This document shows positions 1 to 10,293 of a stretch of 30,840 bases of DNA, in pieces. Both the position numbers and the translations under genes were made by a program. Source of the stretch: Isotricha intestinalis (Eukaryota; Ciliophora; Litostomatea; Vestibuliferida; Isotrichidae); NCBI GenBank assembly GCA_023807065.1, contig JAJJLU010000571.1, forward strand, positions 1-30,840, given 5' to 3'. How positions within the stretch are numbered: the stretch's first letter is position 1; every line of letters starts with the position of its first letter. The notes under the pieces were generated by a model. It saw nothing but the letters and a program-made list of their open reading frames with translations. It did not search any database and was not told where the DNA came from.

Positions 1-55
1 CCCAATCCCCAATCCCCAATCCCCAATCCCCAATCCCCAATCCCCAATCCCCAAT
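1..55. repeat. Telomeric repeat array, (CCCCAAT)n
   Basis: Seven complete CCCCAAT units follow a partial CCCAAT at the very start, with no mismatch. The C-rich strand runs 5'->3' inward, as it must at a left chromosome end, so the G strand is (ATTGGGG)n. The array stops sharply at position 55 and passes into AT-only DNA. A degenerate remnant, CCAATCCCCCC, sits at about 95-105. The unit is one T longer than the Tetrahymena CCCCAA repeat. The chromosome end itself is seen directly; assignment to a lineage is inference. Confidence 0.95.
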
Positions 56-103
56 TTTAAATTAAAATATTTTATATAAATTTATACAATATCGCCAATC
101 CCC

Positions 104-221
104 CCTATATTAAATAAAAAAATAAATAATTTTTTAATTTAAATCTATGAATTTGTAATTTAAAAACTCATAGATTAAAATTAAAAAATAATTTATTTTT
201 TTTTGTTTAATATATGAGAGG
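104..221. repeat. Subtelomeric imperfect inverted repeat (hairpin)
   Basis: The left arm (about 104-150) and right arm (about 168-221) are reverse complements over roughly 47-54 bases with a few mismatches and small gaps. They are separated by a 17-base loop (151-167). The innermost part, ATCTATGA against TCATAGAT, is exact. It lies about 50 bp inside the telomere and ends about 90 bp before the first gene. Most of it is A/T, so some pairing is expected by chance, but the length and the shared CC...CTATGA framework exceed that. It could be a chromosome-processing or fragmentation element, a MITE remnant, or a subtelomeric hairpin. Function is unknown. Confidence 0.7.
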
Positions 222-312
222 ATAATTAATAAAAAATTGATTAAAACTTTAATTCTATATCAATAAAGACTATTTCTGTTATTTGCTATATTATTTTTTA
301 TGATTTTAATAA

Positions 313-1164
313 ATGAAAATGATATTATTCTATTTCTGTATGTTTAACTACGTCAAAATGATAAAAAGACATGTTTTTTATAAAAAAGTAAAATTCATCA
401 CTTTAAATGAATATATTAAAAGCCTAGAAGGATTACTTTTATCTAATTATATTAAAAACCATGAAAAAAACATTCATGAAATTTTATTTTGCATTCAAAA
501 ACTAGATAAAAAAAGATATGAACGTAATAAAAGAATAATAGATTTTTGGCATTATCTAGACAATTATATGGTTGTTTATGAAAATACAGCACCAGATGAT
601 TTACCAACAAAAAATCATGCATTTATAGTTTTAGGACATAAATTAAATGATAATGGAACTTTAAGTGATGAAGGTAAAGGAAGATGTGATATTGCATATA
701 AAAGTGCAATTAAATATCCTAATTCTATGATTTATGTGACAGGAGGAGGAACTAGTAAATATAATCAGTCTCTAACTGAAGGAGGTCAAATGTATCAATA
801 TTTAGTTAATGTTAAAAATTTAAATCCAAAAAGAATAATCACAGAAATAAGGGCTAAGGACACTGTTGAAAATACAAAAAATACATTTAAAATATTAAAA
901 GAAGGAAATATTAAAAGTATAACAATAATTACTAGTGAATATCATGTGAAAAGAGCAACGCTTTTATTTTATGCAGAATCTCTGTTAAGTGATTATCCAA
1001 TTTCTATTATTAAAAATGTTGGTTATCATTCTGGAAAAAATTCTGAAAGTAAATCTTTGGAAAAATTTAGTCTTGCTTTATTATTGAAAGTTGAATTTAA
1101 TGATGAAAAAAATCTTCAAAATGATAATTTCTTTTTGTATAAGATAAAAAAAAAATTAAAATAA
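313..1164 (+). CDS. DUF218 (YdcF/SanA-like) family protein
   Basis: The 283-residue protein carries a DUF218 domain at about residues 102-225. The order of signatures fits the family: VLGHK (106-110), an Arg in the following helix (R124), TGGG (143-146), TEG (155-157), a late Glu (E178), DTVENT (183-188), and TSEYH..R (207-214). DUF218 proteins are mainly bacterial; E. coli relatives (SanA, ElyC, YdcF) are linked to envelope functions, but the biochemical activity is poorly defined. The first 20 residues are hydrophobic and could be a signal or anchor, or the true start could be a later Met such as residue 16. It is the telomere-proximal gene, single-exon, ending in TAA. In a eukaryote this suggests transfer from bacteria, though I cannot test phylogeny here. 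The domain call is firm; cellular role is unknown. Confidence 0.85.
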   Translation: MKMILFYFCMFNYVKMIKRHVFYKKVKFITLNEYIKSLEGLLLSNYIKNHEKNIHEILFCIQKLDKKRYERNKRIIDFWHYLDNYMVVYENTAPDDLPTKNHAFIVLGHKLNDNGTLSDEGKGRCDIAYKSAIKYPNSMIYVTGGGTSKYNQSLTEGGQMYQYLVNVKNLNPKRIITEIRAKDTVENTKNTFKILKEGNIKSITIITSEYHVKRATLLFYAESLLSDYPISIIKNVGYHSGKNSESKSLEKFSLALLLKVEFNDEKNLQNDNFFLYKIKKKLK

Positions 1165-2437
1165 GAATAATGAAATGAAAAAATTTTTTATATTTTATCT
1201 TCACATTAATTTCCTTTCATTTTTTTTAAATAAAATATTAAATTTGTTATGTTAAAAATATTGTAAGTTAAGAATCAAAACATTTTAAATTTTATAAAGA
1301 CATTATTATTACATTTAAGATAATTTGAGAAAATTAAGGGAATATAAATATAAAAGTTGATTGGGGAATTAATATGTAGTAAAAAAATTGAACAAAAACA
1401 ATTAAAGAAAATAAAATAAATGTCCAAAAATTAAAATCTAGTTGAAAAAATAATGATTATAATTTAATTACTAATAATTATTGTGGTACTGTTCTTCAAC
1501 ACTTTTTATTATTCTTTTAAAAAGAAAAATTTTATTTACTAAATTATTTTTTAATCTATGAATATGAAAATATAGATATTTATAATAGCGTAAAAATATT
1601 TAATTTTCTACCCCTTTCCTTGAGAATAAGTTGGATTTTTCATTTATAACTAAAGTTTTTAATTAAATATTTTGGAACATCAAAAATAAAATATCTTGCC
1701 TATTTAATATATATTTTTGATTTTTAAATGTTCCAAATTATAAAGGCATCTGATTTGTTACTTAAAGTTTCAAATTTATCATTAGGTTTTTAATTTTTAG
1801 ATATTATGTTTTCTTTCATTGATATCAATATTTATTTTTGATTAAAATGAAAATCAAGTTTTTACTGTTCTTTTTTTTCAATTGATATTAAATTTCATGT
1901 TTAATATTTTCTAATCTACATTCAGAAACTGTCCTTTTAATAAAAATTATATGTATATAAAGAATATTGACCAGTCCAATAATATCAAAGAATAATATAA
2001 TACGATTAAATGATATTTTAAAGTTAAATAATCAAGAATTTAGAAACAGGGTTATTGAACATTATTCTTAAGATTAATTATACTTATTAAATAAATGATA
2101 AAAAAGAATATAAAATTATTTAATCTTTATTATTATATTTAAGGTTGTGGTTCATATCTGTTACCCTAAAAAAGATGAAGATTTTTTAAAGCTTATATAT
2201 ATTATGAAAATATCTCTAAAAATATTTTAATATTCAAAATCTTACTTATTTATTTGAAAAATTTTGTATGTATTTTAATTAACAACAATGAAAAAAATTC
2301 ATTGTTTATAAAACACTCACAAATGTTGAAAGACAAATTGAAATTTCATAAAAATATATTTTTATAAATTTTAACTTTAAAAAGAGTAATAATTAATTAT
2401 TCAAATAATTCAAATCAATTTCATAAAAATTTGAAGA
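1165..2437. other. Long intergenic region with weak coding-like traces
   Basis: There is no gene in the standard code. A plus-strand frame from ATG 1249 to TGA 1621-1623 is open only if 11 TAA/TAG codons are read through. It would include a hydrophobic run (IMIIIQLLIIIVVLFF) flanked by Lys, but that many TAA/TAG is about what random AT-rich DNA gives. Around 1975-2240 (+) there are short coding-like stretches with in-frame TAA, for example one containing NNQEFRNRVIEHY and, further on, GCGSYLLP. A small inverted repeat, TTTGGAACAT (1671-1680) against ATGTTCCAAA (1728-1737), lies near the middle. I see no RNA gene here. Confidence 0.4.
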
Positions 2438-4630
2438 TTAAATTATAATTAAAAAGAATAAAATATTTATAAATAATTTCTTACTAGAAATAAAATAATC
2501 ATGATTAACTTGAGATGAAAAAGCTCTATCTAATTCAACAATTAAATTATCAATAGGGGCATTTTTAGTAAATCCAGTTCCTTGAATTTCAAAATCTTCA
2601 GAATAAAATTCATTAAATTGTTTTTCTAATATTTCTTTTCTTTCAATTATAGTATCGTTTTCTTTACTCTTTGAAATAATAGAAATATTTTTTGAAGCAA
2701 AAACATAATGTTCATCATTACTTTTCTGGATATATCCTTTAGAAGCAGCATCAACCATTAAACTAATCCCAGGAAAACTAGAATATCTCAATGTTAATTG
2801 ATTAAATAAATTTTTATCAATCCATTTCAAACAATCATTATCATTTGAATAAGTACAACTTTTAGGTATAACTAAATCAGCAATAGGATTTTCACTGATA
2901 ATATCATATAAACCACTTTCTTTACATCTATAATCTAATTCATTTCCACATTTTGTCATTAGATTATTTCTACAAGTATCTTTATCATTTTTTCCACCTG
3001 ATGAAAATTGAGCAATACAACCTGCATATATATGTGCTTGTATTGAACTTAAACTTGTTCCATTATAATATATGTCATAATATTTGTTATTTAATGAGTC
3101 TTCTACTATTGCACACATAAGTGAACTTCCATTAATATAATTTAAAAGAATTTCAATTTCTGTAAAAGAATAATCTGGATATGGATTATTATTTAAATTT
3201 ATTTTTCTTTTTATTTCGAAAAATCTGATTATATCATCAAAATATTCATTTCCTATTTTAATATTATTACTTGATAATTTTGATACATCGACTATTTCAA
3301 AATCTTTAGTTTTTGAAATTTTAATTGTAAATTCACCTTCAATGTTTTCAAAAGAAGAAGGACTATTTTCAAAATGATATAATAATAAAGATAATTGATC
3401 CTCATATATTTCATCATTTCTTATACTTGATATAACTGCTCTTATTATTCCAGGATATGGCTTATAACTAATTCCATTATCTTCTTCAATTTTTTTTATT
3501 ATTTCTTCAATATCTGGTATCATTAAATTTGAAGTTTTAACAATATTAATAAAATCTTCCCAATATGTAGGAAGATAAATATTTGGTTTTTCTTTTTTAT
3601 TTATAACTTTTCTAGTTTTACCCAAGCCTAATCCATTGATTAATAAATAATTATTAAGAGTTCTTCCATCATTTCTTATTTTATTTCCATTATTAATTCC
3701 AACTGTTTCCCCTTTTCTAATTGTTATTGAAGGATCATCTATTTTTTTTGAACTTATTCCTGCATTTAAATTTGCTTCTTTTGTATTGATACAATCATTC
3801 ATTGATGATATTTCAATTTGAGCTTCTAAAGTTTTTCTATGTAAAATATTATTGAAATTTTGTTTACAAATACAAAAGTCTTTAAATGAATTTATAATTG
3901 TTTGAGATTCATTTACTGTGTATTTAAATCCTTTTATAAAATTAGTGTCTACATCTCTTTCAAAAAAATCATCAAAAGTTGAATCATTTTTCATTGAATA
4001 AATAGAAATTGAAAATAAAAAACTTTTTCTTTGTTCTAATATATTAATCATTTCTGCCGCAAATATTGCTGTACATTTATTCATTATATTTTGAGCATTT
4101 AAAATTGAATTTATATCATTAGTTATAAATTTCATCATATATTCATCTTCTTTTGAATTATATGATAAATCATTTGCTACTGTTTTTAAACAACTTAAAC
4201 CTAATTGATATCTTTTTGAATATAAAGTCAAATAATGAGATAATGACCTGTGTTGAAATCGAAAATAATTAATTCCTTCATTTCCAACTTCTTTATTCAT
4301 TAAAGTATTATATTTGTCAAAATTAAAAATTGATGTATTTTCTGTTAAATTATCATCAATTGATTGATATAATATTTCTTGTTCAAAGTATGGAAAATAA
4401 CCAATAATATGTTCTAAATTTTTTATGACTTGATAAGCCTTATTATGTATTTCTGAATCTTTTGTTAACAATATATTGAATATTGGAGATAATGATGGAA
4501 ATTCTTTAGGTAATCCTAAAGAGTTTGCATCTAAAAAAATATTATTTGTTACTCCTGGTATATCTAATTGTTTTCTACAAAGAATATTTTTTATTAAAAA
4601 TAAAATAAAAATTTTCAATTGAATTTTCAT
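2438..4630 (-). CDS. Secreted, probably GPI-anchored protein of unknown family
   Basis: The 730-residue protein starts with MKIQLKIFILFLIKNILC, a good secretory signal. It ends in a hydrophobic tail (LFINILFFLIII) with no cytoplasmic residues after it, which is the form of a GPI-attachment signal. Between them is a large hydrophilic ectodomain rich in Asn and Ser with several possible N-glycosylation sites. A Cys cluster lies at about residues 540-600 (motifs such as DTCRNN, KCGNELDYRC and SCTYSNDNDC) and probably forms disulfides. I recognise no catalytic motif or named domain. The stop is TAA directly after the hydrophobic tail, which supports TAA as a true stop here. The start is the first Met and the only one giving a signal peptide. 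The protein likely sits at the cell surface or in the endomembrane lumen; its function cannot be read from the sequence. Confidence 0.8.
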   Translation of the reverse strand: MKIQLKIFILFLIKNILCRKQLDIPGVTNNIFLDANSLGLPKEFPSLSPIFNILLTKDSEIHNKAYQVIKNLEHIIGYFPYFEQEILYQSIDDNLTENTSIFNFDKYNTLMNKEVGNEGINYFRFQHRSLSHYLTLYSKRYQLGLSCLKTVANDLSYNSKEDEYMMKFITNDINSILNAQNIMNKCTAIFAAEMINILEQRKSFLFSISIYSMKNDSTFDDFFERDVDTNFIKGFKYTVNESQTIINSFKDFCICKQNFNNILHRKTLEAQIEISSMNDCINTKEANLNAGISSKKIDDPSITIRKGETVGINNGNKIRNDGRTLNNYLLINGLGLGKTRKVINKKEKPNIYLPTYWEDFINIVKTSNLMIPDIEEIIKKIEEDNGISYKPYPGIIRAVISSIRNDEIYEDQLSLLLYHFENSPSSFENIEGEFTIKISKTKDFEIVDVSKLSSNNIKIGNEYFDDIIRFFEIKRKINLNNNPYPDYSFTEIEILLNYINGSSLMCAIVEDSLNNKYYDIYYNGTSLSSIQAHIYAGCIAQFSSGGKNDKDTCRNNLMTKCGNELDYRCKESGLYDIISENPIADLVIPKSCTYSNDNDCLKWIDKNLFNQLTLRYSSFPGISLMVDAASKGYIQKSNDEHYVFASKNISIISKSKENDTIIERKEILEKQFNEFYSEDFEIQGTGFTKNAPIDNLIVELDRAFSSQVNHDYFISSKKLFINILFFLIII

Positions 4631-5453
4631 ATTTATTTATTAAATATTCTCATTTATTTAAATAAAATAAAAAATGTTTCAAATGAAATGATTAATTAAT
4701 CCAAATATTTTTCAAAAAAAATGTTTCAAAAAAAATTTGTGAACATTTTATTGATATAAAAGAGAATTAAAAAAAAACTTTTTATTTATTTAGAATAAAC
4801 AGAATCATTAAAAATATGATAAAATCAAGAATCTATTCTTCAATTTCAAATAAAATAAATATTTTTATTTTTTCCTATTTATCATTTGAAAATATGAATT
4901 TCTATTTTAAAATTCTTTTATAAATTTTTTATATATTCAATGAATTTTTTAGTTAAAATTTAATTTTTTTATTATCATTTTAATCGGAATAACTAAATAT
5001 TACAACAATTAAATAATTATTATCAATTATTAGGAACCATATATTTTCTTTCTTTAAATAAATATTGAATGGAAACGAAACTGAATAACTTAATATTTCT
5101 TCAATTAATAAACAATATCATTTATAAATATTATTTTTGATATGATTTTTTCAATTCATTTATAAAAAAATCCTTATGATTAATTTTTATATAACATTTT
5201 TTTTATTCTAAAACTTTTCTTTTTCTTTTTTTAATTTAAATTCCAGAACAAATTTCTTTTACTCCTTAAGTGATACTCAACTTTTGTTTTTTCTTTTTTT
5301 AATAAAACATTTTTTTCTTTAAAAATATTGTTTAAAAGAATTTATATATTGAATTAAATCATATATTTTACATGATAAAATAAATCCCATTTAAATTAAT
5401 TTGTTTTATTATGAAATTCAAAAAAATAAAATAAAAATAAATTTAAATAAATA
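4631..5453. other. AT-rich intergenic region, no gene seen
   Basis: This 823-bp stretch lies upstream of the secreted-protein gene and downstream of the WDR7-like gene, both on the minus strand. It is almost pure A/T with T-rich runs on the plus strand. A short minus-strand stretch around 5160-5330 looks weakly coding (for example VSLKEQKKFVLEFKL), but it holds TAA, TAG and TGA in frame. I see no RNA gene, repeat array or clear regulatory motif. It should contain the promoter of the 2438-4630 gene. Confidence 0.5.
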
Positions 5454-8400
5454 TTAAATTTTAATTATTTGAATACTTCCATTTTCTCTTCTTAAAATTA
5501 ACTCATGTTCTTTTCCTCTAACAATTTCAAAACTAACATTTTCAATAATATCATCTTTATTATTAACTCTAATAACATTATATTTATATTGTTTATATTC
5601 TTTATTTGAAAGTAAATTACTAAAAAAATTAGTTAATCCAATTTTAAAGCATTTAACTAAACCTTCATTAGAACAATAACTAACTATAATATTACCAGTA
5701 TGATCAAAAATTAAAGCAGAAATTTCATTTTTATGAGCAGTAACATTTTTCCATAATTCACCTGTTCCAACATCATATATATATATTTTACCATCATTAC
5801 TTCCAATTGCTAATTTATATGAATCATGATGATATGCTACCATAGGATAATTCATTAATAATTTTGATAAAACTCTTTTTGAATTTTCTTTACATGTGTT
5901 TTTTATTTCTTTATTTTTTGGATTCATTGTTTTCATTATTATTGTTATTACTGTTGGTAAAAATGTAACTAATCTATAACTTTTTTCACGGAATAATATA
6001 AATAATATTTCTATTAAATATGAACAATATATATAATCTTCATTCTTTTTATTTTGAAATTCATCTTTTATTACTTTTATTATTGAACTTAATTTATTTT
6101 TTGAAAATTGAAGTAGTAATTTTGCTAAAATTAATTTTAAAAATAATGGATTTTCTTCACTTTTTAATACTGAATAATTTCCCATTTCAAATTTTTTAAA
6201 TGGTGAATCTAAATTTATTGGAACATTTGACGTAGTATAATATTGAATTAAAAATAAGGCATAATTATTTATATTATCTGAATAAATATTTTCTAAAATA
6301 TCTTTTGTTTTCCCTAATAAATCTGCTACATTTCTACAAAAAGAAATTTTTAAATTTTTTTCATTAATTATTTTAAATACTGTTATTACTAATAAATGAG
6401 TTATTTTTTTTATTATATTATCAGGTAATTGGTCATGAGTATTTGAATTTGAACTTAATGCAACATGATTATATAATATTAAAAATGTTATTAAACTTAA
6501 TTCAAATTCTGAAAGAAAATCTAATTTATTTCCAAAATCTAAATTTGAATCTTTAGTTAATTTTGAAAAATTACTATAAATTCTTTCATCATCAAATTTC
6601 ATATTAAAAATATATTTATAAATTTGGTTCAAATACAGCATTATATTATTCATAATGACTTTAAATTCCATTTTGGTATTTATATCATATCGATCTTTAG
6701 TTGAAATATGAAATTGAAATTGTAAATAATCATATAATAATAAATCCTTATTTGTTGAAGTTAAATCATCATTATCTTCATACATAAAATTATGAAACAT
6801 ATTTAAATTTGAATATTTAATTTGAGTTTTAATAGTTAAAGTTTTCATTATTTTTTTTTCTATATCAATAAAATCACATAATCTTTTATTATCAACATAT
6901 CCTAATAAAGCAATTAAACTTCCAAATAAACCTAAATGCATATGATGACTTAAATTTGTGCTTATTTGATAATTTTTTAAATTTACTAAATAACCTTGTT
7001 GATTTTCAATTAACATATTTTTATCTAAAAATAAACTTTTTTGTTGATTTGTCTTATTTGAATTTTTTTTTTCTTTGGTTTTAGTAATAATATATTCTTT
7101 AAAAAAATTAAAATGTTCGTTGAATTTTGTATTCAAATAAACATTTTTTCTTTCTTCTTTTAATATAATTGAACAAGTTGAATCAACTCCAATTAAAATA
7201 GGATAAAAATCTAAAATTGGTTGAAATAATTTATACATTGTATTTAAAGTATAATCTAAATCAATGTTAAAATTCCAAATATGAAATAAAGAAATAAAAT
7301 TATAATAATTATTTCTAAATACAGAATTCGAAATATTTTGTTGTTGTCTAACTTTATTTTCAATATAATTAAAATAATCTTCATAATTTAAGGTAAAATT
7401 TTGACAATATTGTTCACCATAATACATATAATTATTACAAATTCCATCTTCAGAACTTTTATATTTATCTTGTAAAATATTAAACAATTGTGGATTATTT
7501 AAAACATTCATAATTTTAATTTTTTGTAAAATCTCATTTTCATTTTTATTTATTATTCCTATAATTTTATCTATGATATGCATTTCAATAGATCTCATAA
7601 AAGTAGCTTCAAATTGGCTACTACTTATAAATAATTTTTGTCTTTTACTCATTGCAATTTCAAATAATTTTTTAGCAAATAATTTTTTTTCTTGTGGATC
7701 ACTTATAGATTTTTTAATAAAAGAAACAGAAATTTGATTTTCATCTTTTTTATTTTCAACATTTATTTTATATTTTTCATAAGGGTCACTTTTTTTTCTT
7801 TTTACATCTGAATCATATTTTAAATCATCTTCAGTATTATAAGAAACTAAATTTTTTACTTTATCACTTTTTTCAAAATATAAAGATAATTTTTCTTCTA
7901 CTCTTAACATATCATAAATTTTATTTAAATCAGATATATAGCGATCACAAGTCCTTGATGCATAAGAAGAAACTTTAATTGAATTATTACTCAAATAAAA
8001 AATTAAAGTTTTTTGATAACTTATATGATAAACTGCTTGAATTTTTAAATTTGTTGAAGCTTGATTAAATCTATAAATTGAAGCAAAATTATCCATTCTT
8101 ACAACAATTGCTTCATTATTTTCAAATATTAAAGAAATTAAAGATTTATTTTTCCTTTTTTGTTCATCTGGAATATAATATGAAAAATCATGATCTAACA
8201 AAACAACAGGTAAAACTCTTATTAATTTACTAAAACTTTTTATATTATAACTAGGAATTAAAGTTAATAAATTTATTTTTTCTGATAATTTATTAATAGA
8301 ATTTTTCCTTAATTTATTTATGTAACTAAAATTAAATTGATTAGTAATATTTTCATCAAGAGAATTTTTCCTATGATAACTTTGATTTTTTTTCATAATA

Positions 8401-10094
8401 TTATCCATATTATCATTGTCAATAACATCAGCTCTTGTTGCAGTATAAATAGCAGCTTCAATTTTTTGATTAGATATATCAGTAAAACTAACCATTCCAT
8501 CTAAACTTGAAGTAATTAAAATTCTATTTTCATATATTGAAAAAGTTTCTATTGGAGAAGTATGATAATCTAAAAATATTACTGGATTTAACTTTAGAGA
8601 ATCGGAAAAAAATATATCTATTATTGCTACTTTACCTGTATCTGTTCCTATTATATAATATATTGATTTATTTTCTGAATAAGAATAAATTAAACTTGAT
8701 GTAATTTCGAAATTATATTTAATCTTTTGAGGTAAAATATTTGAATTTATCATATCCATATCACTATTTTCTTTTTTTTCAGGTACTATATTATTGTCTT
8801 TATCTTCAATTTTATTTTCATCATTTTTTTCATTGTCTTTTGCTGGATCTAAATTTTTTTCTATTTGAGGTGATAATTGATTTAATATATCTTTTACATA
8901 TGAAGGGAAATTTACATTTAAATAATTTGTAAAATATATTTTTTTATCTTCTTGATTAAATATTTCTTTCAAATCTATTGTTTTATCAACATATTTTTCA
9001 TTATTATTATTAACTCTTCTAAAATCAAAAACTTGAATTGTATCTTCTGTATATCCTATTAAAACATTATTTGTTGTTAAATAATTCATATCTAAAAACT
9101 CATCTTCAACCATTAACATTAATTTTTGTTTAGTTTTTATTTCTCTTAATTTTTTATCATAAGTAAACAATTCACATGATAAATCTTTATAAATAACAAT
9201 TAAATTTTCTTCTTTTTTAATAAAAAGTTTATTAACATAAATAATAGGAAATTTACTTTGAGTTAAATAAGAAGATATTTCTGTTAATTCTTCAATAGAA
9301 TCTAAAAAACAAACTTTAATAATATTATTCATATTATAAAATAAAAATTCATCATTTGAAAAAATACAACTTTTAGTATCTTCATTGAAAAATTTATTTA
9401 ATTCAAACATTTGTTTAACAATTCTAATTCTTGTATCTTCATAATTTAATCCTAAAGGCTCAATTGAATTTAATTTTTCAGCACATAAAAAAAAAGTTTC
9501 TTCATTTGAACTTCTTAAAAAAAAACAATTTTCTTTTATTTGATAAACATTTTTTACTTCAAAAGAATGAAACTCATTTTTTTCTTCATCTTCTGTTCTA
9601 TTTAAAAATTTCATTTGTTCTTCTTTAAATACAATATGACTAAATGAATCATATAACATTGCTTTTCTTTTAAAAATAAATAAAATAAATCTTTTTAAAA
9701 TTGAAGTTATTAAAAGAATTTGATCATTACTTATTAAAGAAATATTTATTTTATTTACACATAAACCATCTTCTAAATTAAAATAATATATTATGAAATT
9801 TGATGATATAATTATTAAAGTTTTTTGAGTATTTTGATTTGTTAATATTTGATTTGAGGAATCCATTATAAACATATTTAATATTTCTTCTCTTTCTTGC
9901 ATATTTGTTAGAATTAAGTATTTCTTTTCATAATAAGATACTTTATTTATTTGATCTTCTTCTTTTTTAAATGTTAAAATTTCATTTGAATTAGTTATGA
10001 CAAAAAGATAATCTTCAAATATTTTTGTTTTTTTACATGAAAATTTCAAATCTGCATTTGGAATTGTAAAACCTAATTGACTTTTGAAACTCAT
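5454..10094 (-). CDS. WDR7/rabconnectin-3 beta-like WD-repeat protein
   Basis: This 1546-residue single-exon gene encodes a protein with beta-propeller-type repeats at the N-terminal third (for example TSSLDGMVSFTDI near residue 530), a long helical middle, and WD repeats at the C-terminus (about residues 1415-1490). The C-terminal block contains LAIGSNDGKIYIYDVGTGEL followed by AHKNEISALIFDHTGNIIVSY. This closely matches the end of WDR7 (rabconnectin-3 beta), whose length of about 1490 residues is also similar. WDR7 works with DMXL/Rav1-type proteins to assemble or regulate V-ATPase and acidify vesicles; that role is inherited from the family, not seen here. An Asp/Glu/Lys-rich linker lies at about 415-450. 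It is divergent from CKS1 across 199 bp. The WD and overall-architecture call is strong; WDR7 orthology is moderately sure. Confidence 0.72.
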   Translation of the reverse strand: MSFKSQLGFTIPNADLKFSCKKTKIFEDYLFVITNSNEILTFKKEEDQINKVSYYEKKYLILTNMQEREEILNMFIMDSSNQILTNQNTQKTLIIISSNFIIYYFNLEDGLCVNKINISLISNDQILLITSILKRFILFIFKRKAMLYDSFSHIVFKEEQMKFLNRTEDEEKNEFHSFEVKNVYQIKENCFFLRSSNEETFFLCAEKLNSIEPLGLNYEDTRIRIVKQMFELNKFFNEDTKSCIFSNDEFLFYNMNNIIKVCFLDSIEELTEISSYLTQSKFPIIYVNKLFIKKEENLIVIYKDLSCELFTYDKKLREIKTKQKLMLMVEDEFLDMNYLTTNNVLIGYTEDTIQVFDFRRVNNNNEKYVDKTIDLKEIFNQEDKKIYFTNYLNVNFPSYVKDILNQLSPQIEKNLDPAKDNEKNDENKIEDKDNNIVPEKKENSDMDMINSNILPQKIKYNFEITSSLIYSYSENKSIYYIIGTDTGKVAIIDIFFSDSLKLNPVIFLDYHTSPIETFSIYENRILITSSLDGMVSFTDISNQKIEAAIYTATRADVIDNDNMDNIMKKNQSYHRKNSLDENITNQFNFSYINKLRKNSINKLSEKINLLTLIPSYNIKSFSKLIRVLPVVLLDHDFSYYIPDEQKRKNKSLISLIFENNEAIVVRMDNFASIYRFNQASTNLKIQAVYHISYQKTLIFYLSNNSIKVSSYASRTCDRYISDLNKIYDMLRVEEKLSLYFEKSDKVKNLVSYNTEDDLKYDSDVKRKKSDPYEKYKINVENKKDENQISVSFIKKSISDPQEKKLFAKKLFEIAMSKRQKLFISSSQFEATFMRSIEMHIIDKIIGIINKNENEILQKIKIMNVLNNPQLFNILQDKYKSSEDGICNNYMYYGEQYCQNFTLNYEDYFNYIENKVRQQQNISNSVFRNNYYNFISLFHIWNFNIDLDYTLNTMYKLFQPILDFYPILIGVDSTCSIILKEERKNVYLNTKFNEHFNFFKEYIITKTKEKKNSNKTNQQKSLFLDKNMLIENQQGYLVNLKNYQISTNLSHHMHLGLFGSLIALLGYVDNKRLCDFIDIEKKIMKTLTIKTQIKYSNLNMFHNFMYEDNDDLTSTNKDLLLYDYLQFQFHISTKDRYDINTKMEFKVIMNNIMLYLNQIYKYIFNMKFDDERIYSNFSKLTKDSNLDFGNKLDFLSEFELSLITFLILYNHVALSSNSNTHDQLPDNIIKKITHLLVITVFKIINEKNLKISFCRNVADLLGKTKDILENIYSDNINNYALFLIQYYTTSNVPINLDSPFKKFEMGNYSVLKSEENPLFLKLILAKLLLQFSKNKLSSIIKVIKDEFQNKKNEDYIYCSYLIEILFILFREKSYRLVTFLPTVITIIMKTMNPKNKEIKNTCKENSKRVLSKLLMNYPMVAYHHDSYKLAIGSNDGKIYIYDVGTGELWKNVTAHKNEISALIFDHTGNIIVSYCSNEGLVKCFKIGLTNFFSNLLSNKEYKQYKYNVIRVNNKDDIIENVSFEIVRGKEHELILRRENGSIQIIKI

Positions 10095-10293
10095 TTTACT
10101 TATTTTAATATAATAAAAAAAAATAAAAGTAAAAATAACATATAAATATTTTATTTTAAGTAAGTAAAAAATATTAAATTATCAAAATAAAAAATTTAGT
10201 CAAAAAAAAAAAATTAACTAAATTTTTTTATATATAATTAAAATTAAGTTTAAAAAAATTAAAAAAAAAACAAAACTTTACTTTAACTAAATT
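10095..10293. promoter_or_regulatory. Divergent promoter region between WDR7-like gene and CKS1
   Basis: Two intact genes start outward from this 199-bp space, so it must hold both promoters. It is almost entirely A/T, with a poly(A)-rich run just before the CKS1 start codon. I recognise no specific promoter element. The call rests on gene arrangement only. Confidence 0.5.

Noticed and set aside
1249..1623. ATG-to-TGA frame of 124 codons open only with TAA/TAG read through
   Set aside because: Its 11 TAA/TAG are about the number expected by chance in such AT-rich DNA, and TGA is rare there, so openness alone proves nothing despite a hydrophobic segment.
8741..9628. Plus-strand frames at 8741-8932 and 9431-9628
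   Set aside because: They lie antisense inside the WDR7-like gene and are Phe/Leu/Tyr-rich, as expected from the complement of a Lys/Glu/Asn-rich coding strand.
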